The position numbers and the translations under genes were made by a program. A DNA stretch of 64,000 nucleotides. Source: Euptelea pleiosperma. Its lineage: Eukaryota; Streptophyta; Magnoliopsida; Ranunculales; Eupteleaceae. Below the pieces are notes generated by a model. It worked only from the letters and a program-made list of their open reading frames with translations. It did not search any database and had not been told where the DNA came from. The stretch is taken from contig CM068544.1 in NCBI GenBank assembly GCA_035048495.1, positions 14,254,138 to 14,318,137 on the forward strand. The letters run 5' to 3'. This document shows, piece after piece, positions 59,186-64,000 of this stretch; positions within the stretch are counted from its first letter, which is position 1, and each line of letters starts with the position of its first letter.

Positions 59186-60832
59186 ATCGCCTATAGAATC
59201 CTCCGTGTCCCAAAAAGGACCGGATGTCACGTACGGACTTAGGAATGGGCAAGGTCGAGATGATATCGATTTTAGCTTTGTCGACCTCAATGCCCTGATG
59301 GAAAATGACATGTCCCAGAACAATGCCCTTCTTCACCATGAAGTGGCATTTCTCCCAATTGAGGACAAGTCGCTTGTCCTGACAGCGTTGAAGTACAAGC
59401 CCTAGATGGTTCAGACAGTCATCAAAGGATGACCCAAAGACTGAGAAGTCGTCCATAAAGACTTCAAGGAATTTTTCCACCATGTCAGAGAATATGCTCA
59501 TCATACACCTTTGAAAGGTCGCGGGTGCATTGCAGAGGCCAAAGGGCATGCGCTTGTAGGCAAAAGTGCCAAAGGGACAGGTAAAAGTTGTTTTCTCGTG
59601 ATCCTCAGGGGCGATGGGTATTTGATTATACCCTGAGTAACCATCGAGGAAGCAGTAATAGGAGTGACCTGCTAGTCTCTCCAACATTTGGTCTATGAAG
59701 GGTAAAGGAAAATGGTCCTTCCTAGTGTTGGTGTTGAGTCGTCGGTAATCGATGCAGACTCTCCACCCTTTCTTCAGGCGCTGGGTGACCATTTCCTTGT
59801 TCTCATTTTCCACAACTGTGAATCCTGCCTTTTTAGGGACGACATGAATAGGACTCACCCATTTGCTATCGGAGATGGGGTAAATGATATCCGCATCTAA
59901 CAGTTTAAGGACCTCGTCCCGGACTACATCCTTCAAGACGGGGTTCAACCTCCTCTGGTGTTCTCGAGAGGTTTTGGATTCATCCTCAAGATAGATGTGA
60001 TGTTTGCACACCGAGGGGTCTATGCCACGAATATCATCTATAGTCCAACCTATCGCAGATTTGTGCTTGTTGAGCAGCTCGAGAAGTTTTTTACGTTCAC
60101 TCTCAGACAAAGCGAAAGCAATAATGACAGGGTAGGTTTCCTTAGGACCAAGATAGGCATAGGAAAGATCTGTTGGAAGTGGCTTGAGCTCCAATATTGG
60201 AGCAGATGGAGTAGAAATAGGTGTCACAGAAGACACGGATTGAAGAGGTTTGACTTCAGTAGGTAAAGGAAGGATGGGTTCTCTGGCCATGGTTATCAGA
60301 GGCTCGTACTCGATGAGTGGAGCGGGGATCTCTATCAGTGGAGCAGTCTCCAAAAGATCATTGAGATCAGAAATAGCTGATTCTGTTGCAAAGTCAGCTC
60401 CAAAGTGTTCTAGACACTGCTTAAGAATATCTTCGGTGGAGTCCGGGATTAGACTCTCAACGGCACACATTTCATCGGCCACATCGCGATCGGCATACTG
60501 TTGCATTAGACGAAAGATATTGACCTCAGCTTTGAGGTTTCCGAAAGCAATGGACATGTTTCCGTCCCGGCAACCGATGTGTGCGTTCGTGGTGGCAAGG
60601 AATGGACGGCCTAAGATGACCGGAATGCGGTTATCCTGACACGGCTCGGTGTCGAGAATGATAAAGTCCACAGGATAATAAAAGTCAGCGACTTTTACTA
60701 GGACATCTTCAATGATTCCTCTTAGAATCTTGATGGACTGATCAGCCAATTTCAGGGTGACATTGGTAGGCTTCATATCTTTCAGTCCTAACTGCTGATA
60801 TACCGAGAATGGTATGAGGTTGACGCTAGCCC
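59186..60832 (-). pseudogene. E5 protease C-terminus, linker and reverse transcriptase
   Basis: Starts just after the protease active site, runs through PRGIIEDVLVKV and ILGRPFLAT, the variable proline-rich linker and the RT palm and fingers, with FPLPFIDQMLERL, CPFGTFAYKRMPFGL and FMDD intact. It ends at the S5 insertion in the FLGHGGFYRR stretch. The frame differs from gag because of a 1-bp deletion near 60840. RT is closely similar to E6 over its whole length. Confidence 0.9.
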
Positions 60833-61768
60833 TTAAATCTGCAAGGCAGTGCAGCTAAAGTTGTCACCAATTTCACATTGGACAGTTGGGCTACCTGGAT
60901 CCTTGTGTTTGATCACACTGTTGCGTTGAATGAACGCGGTAGCTTTTTCGGCCAAGAAGGCAGCTTTGGGTACATGCGTACGCCGCTTAACTGTGCACAA
61001 GTCCTTGAGGAATTTGGCATAGGAGGGGATTTGCTTGATAGCAGAAAGGAATGGGATATTGATCTGGACGTCTTTAAAGACATCTAAGATCTCAGAGAAT
61101 TGCTGATCCCGCTTATCTTGGACAAGTCTGTCCGGGAAGGGAGGCTTTACTCGACAAATGGATTTGTCTTTAGCCTTAGATTTCTGCACAGGGATATCTG
61201 ATGTTGGTGCAGAGGTAGAAGAAGCAGAGGTAGAATTTGGACTAGTTTCCACGGTGCGAGTGATGGGTGCTGGAGATGGCACCGGTGGTGGTTGGACTCC
61301 CATGTCCACAGTTTTTCCAGATCGTAGGGTGGTTACAGCTTGCACCTCCCCTTGACAATTCTCATTCTGGCTTTGAGATTGGGATCCGATCTCATATACT
61401 GCCCCTTTGGCATTTCCTTTAGGGTTGGCAATGGGTTGGCTAGGAAAGATCCCCTTAGCTTTCTCAACTTCCAAGTTACCTAGACGTTGCTCTAGACGAA
61501 GCATGGATTGCTGTTGCTGTTGCTCTAGGCGTTGCATAGATTGAGTAATGAGTTGAGCTAGAAGGTCCTCGATACCAGGTTTGGGGACCGACTGTTGGGG
61601 AGCAGCTAATGGGAGCTGAGGCACCAATTCGCGACTCGAGCTCATCGGGGCATTATAGTTATAGGCGGAAGAATTAGTTGGGACAATCTGTTGGTTCTGA
61701 AAGTTCTGGGGAACTCTTTGCTGATTCTGAAATGTGCTCTGTTGTCCAGAGTATTGACCCTGTTGGAA
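60833..61768 (-). pseudogene. E5 gag C-terminus to protease start, frameshifted
   Basis: Same frame as gag, following its TAG. Contains glutamine-rich repeats (SMQRLEQQQQQSMLRLEQRL), a basic linker (KSKAKDKSICRVKPPFPDR) and the conserved stretch FLKDLCTVKRRTHVP that leads to protease. Where E2 and E6 read TALLDLGA, E5 has lost one base, giving TALQI and a stop, so the catalytic Asp-Leu-Gly is destroyed and protease and RT are out of frame. Confidence 0.85.
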
Positions 61769-63058
61769 CTACTGGTTCTGAGTAGATGGGTACTGATTCT
61801 GCTGATATTGTCTCTGATTGAATTGCCTATTGGGTTGATTGAACCCAGGAGGATACATGCCCTGAGGTTGACGTGGAGGTTGAGCTTGTGGTTGAGTAGA
61901 CTGAGGCCTCCAAGAGAAGTTAGGGTGGTTTCTCGTGTCCGAATGATAAGATTGACTATACGAGTTCTGAGTGGGTGGTTTGTATGTGCTGAAAGCACAA
62001 ACTTCTTCCTGAAGAGGATTAGACCATCTTTCATTCAAAGGACAATGCTCAGTAGTATGGGAGGGTTGTAGACAGAGGGTGCAGGATTCCATAGGGCTCT
62101 CGTGTCCCACATGCATGACTGGGGTAGATTGTTGAGTAGGCTTTTGTACAGACATAGCCAGTGCCGAGACTGACTTGCTCAACTCTTGAATGACAGATCG
62201 AAGCTCAGTATCAGCTGTAGCATCATGTCCCTTGGTTGTCCTTTGGACCGAAGTGGTTCGACTAAACTCTGAGTCAGTCGTCCAATGTTGAGAGTTTTCT
62301 CCTAACTCTCCCAAGAATTTGTATGCATCGGTCGGAGTTTGGTGCAGGAATTTTCCTTGGCACATTGACTCTACCATGGTACGGGACTCATCAGTAAGTC
62401 CCTTGTAGAAGACATGGACAAGATTGCCCTTGTCGATGCTATGGTGGGGACACTTAGTCAGGTAGTCTTGGAATCTATCCCACGTTTCGAAAAATTTCTC
62501 ATCGGACTTCTGTCGAAAGTCCTGGATGAGTTGCTTCATTTGGTTGGTCCGAGTCATGGGGTAGAATTTAGACATGAATTTGCCCACCAATTCTTTCCAA
62601 CTGCTGATTGAATCAGCGGGTAAGGAGTAGAGCCAATCTGAGGCTCGGTCTTTGAGCGAGAATGGGAAAACTCGCAGACGCACATTGTCATCATCGAGGT
62701 TCTGATTCTTGAAAAGTAGGATGACATGTTGGAATTCCCTAATATGGGAATATGGGTCTTCTCTTGGGAGACCACGAAAGGTTGGCAGCATTTGGATCGT
62801 CTGTGGCCTGATCTCAAATTGTACCGCCGTAGTAGGTGGGAGAACAATGCAAGTGGGCGGATTGGCAGAGATAGGAGCGAACGTCTCGATAAGAGGTCGT
62901 TCGACTGCCATGACTACAAAGGTAGTAGTATTGGGGGAGGCGGGTGGAGAAAGAGATGGGGAAGAATTCAGTAGAGGATCCACTGTAGGTACGTGATTCT
63001 CAGATCGAATCAAGCGCTTGTTCGGACGATTCCAAACGGGCATACGCGAATGAGGCAA
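61769..63058 (-). pseudogene. E5 gag (capsid and zinc knuckle)
   Basis: 429 residues from ATG at 63058; M50 (MAVERPLIET) may be the real start, since E3/E4 begin there. The capsid-like retrotransposon Gag domain is about residues 80-245 (FPFSLKDRASDWLYSLP, FMSKFYP), then a spacer and a CCHC knuckle C-X2-C-X4-H-X4-C at 326-339, and a glutamine/asparagine-rich tail. Gag forms the particle and binds RNA. The frame stops at TAG (61769-61771) inside the Q/N-rich tail while the downstream sequence stays in phase, so this looks like a CAG-to-TAG change and not a true end. Confidence 0.9.
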
Positions 63059-64000
63059 GCTCTATACTTGGCAAAAAGTTGCCAGAGAGGAACACTATCC
63101 TAAATGATGCACACCAAGCACAGATAATCCTATTCTAAGCAATCAGGATATATTTTAGGAATTATCTTTGTTAGTTTTGGGGCTAGAGTAGATTATGACA
63201 GTGGGCGGACCACTGGTTTATCTTTTAACCGCCGGACTAACTGTTTTGCACTCAGAGGTTCTCACCAGGCTACACTCTTCAGAGCGAATCCTTTAGTACT
63301 AACTCTAGTTAACAACAAGGCAATCCGAAGCCTAGACAGACGTGCGGCACAATGGCTGACTTAAGTACGTCCCAGACTAACCGGATTGGTCAAGTGTATA
63401 AGAAGAGTGTTCCCTCGGGTTAAGCTAGGGTTGATGCGTGTTCCTAGTCCACACGTAACTAACCGCCGAATAGTCCAAGATGCCACGTCGAGCTCAGTGT
63501 ACTTGAGTAGCAGGGACTTATGGGTGTGTTAGACAACAGGGACCCGCGCTCGTGGTCTTATTTCGATTGGATGTTAAGCGGGTTCGCTTTGTGTGGATTT
63601 TTCCTCGAACACCGGGCTAATTGGCTCTACTTCTTGATTCTTTTTATTATAGATGGATCCTGGGGATCAATTTCAGCTGGAATGATGAGGTGGGTGATGA
63701 AATCCCACTAGTTTCAATTTTGGAGCTGGGTTTGCTCGCTTAGAGTTGATTGATTAACGGCCACACCACGCAAGTCGAATAAGTTGTTGCTAGAAAACAA
63801 ATAGACAAGCGGCAATGATGCACCCAATATGCTCTGTATCGCACTCAAGGCGAGGATAGAGACTTACTTCCCGTGGGCCACGCCACGGGGTCGCCTCCGT
63901 GGGTTAGAGAGGGGTATCCTAATGGGCTTGGGCCCGACTCCACCTCTTTGAGCTTTTGCTCTCTACCCACACTGGATCGTGTTCCTGCAGAAAAGTTAGA
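63059..64000 (-). other. E5 leader (partial)
   Basis: Untranslated leader, collinear with E4 and E3. On the minus strand it shows CTTTTCTGCAG|G near 63982-63996 and AAGTAAGT near 63863-63870, candidate splice acceptor and donor, with a GAGC-AAAA-GCTC hairpin between. The PBS and 5' LTR lie beyond the window. Confidence 0.75.

Larger units (their letters stand above)
44131..64000 (-). mobile_element. E5: near-complete autonomous-type Athila element with nested solo LTRs
   Basis: Minus-strand element, reading right to left: leader, gag, protease, RT, RNase H, integrase, 3' UTR, PPT and 3' LTR. It supplies the only full gag in the window. It is inactive: solo LTRs S5 and S4 split pol, S3 lies in the 3' LTR, a 1-bp deletion hits the protease active site and several stops are present. 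The 5' LTR is beyond the right edge. Confidence 0.88.

Noticed and set aside
1..64000. CRISPR arrays, bacterial operons, rRNA or tRNA genes
   Set aside because: Tandem repeats present are micro- or minisatellites and LTR modules; no spacer structure or RNA gene was recognised on either strand.

Overview
The window is a plant nuclear repeat cluster: a self-nested stack of long-terminal-repeat (LTR) retrotransposons of the Athila branch of Ty3/gypsy. No host gene, rRNA, tRNA, CRISPR array or bacterial feature is supported. Evidence for the lineage: protease motif LLDLGA, reverse transcriptase motif FMDD, an RNase H and a zinc-finger/DDE integrase without chromodomain ending in the [11 protein letters not shown] signature, a primer-binding site (PBS) complementary to tRNA-Asp, LTRs starting TGATATTCGC and ending TTTCA, and 5-bp target-site duplications (TSDs). 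The host is an angiosperm with a repeat-rich genome; I cannot name the species. Labels E1-E6 (elements with internal DNA) and S1-S5 (solo LTRs) are mine. Most copies lie on the minus strand, so their LTRs read TGAAA...GAATATCA on the plus strand.

Left block (1-41193). The oldest layer is E3, a minus-strand non-autonomous element: internal DNA 22975-26411, 5' LTR 26412-28445 plus 40539-41193. E4, a complete plus-strand copy of the same non-autonomous type (28446-40538, TSD GTCAT), sits inside the E3 5' LTR. E2 was inserted in the 3' region of E3; its 5' LTR is 21306-22974, its leader remnant 20745-21305, and a gag/protease piece is 13852-15274. S1 (15275-20744, right end deleted) lies in E2 gag and holds S2 (16240-18777, TSD CTGAT). 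E1 was inserted in the E2 protease/RT linker; only its leader (1-208) and 5' LTR (209-517 plus 10771-13851) are in view. E6 (518-10770, TSD TAAAA) sits in the E1 5' LTR; it carries protease, RT, RNase H and integrase and has a rearranged 5' end.

Middle (41194-44130). A 1.4-kb stretch without Athila similarity, possibly an LTR of another family, is followed by a truncated sense-strand Athila LTR.

Right block (44131-64000). E5 is a nearly complete autonomous minus-strand element running past the window edge: 3' LTR 44131-50108, 3' UTR, integrase, RNase H, RT, protease, gag, leader. It is broken by solo LTRs S3 (TSD TCTAT), S4 (AGGAC) and S5 (ATCGC), in-frame stops and a protease frameshift. 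Part of its 3' LTR is tandemly duplicated.

How it works together: E5/E6-type elements once supplied Gag and Pol. E3/E4-type elements lost capsid, zinc knuckle, protease active site, RT, RNase H and integrase but kept the long leader, PBS, 3' UTR hairpins, polypurine tract and LTR promoter, as expected for parasites of the autonomous family. The best leads are this capsid-less family, the aberrant reverse-transcription product in E6, a repeated hairpin plus G-run module in the 3' UTR, a recurring palindrome in the LTRs, and tandem mitosis-type MYB3R motifs in nearly every LTR.
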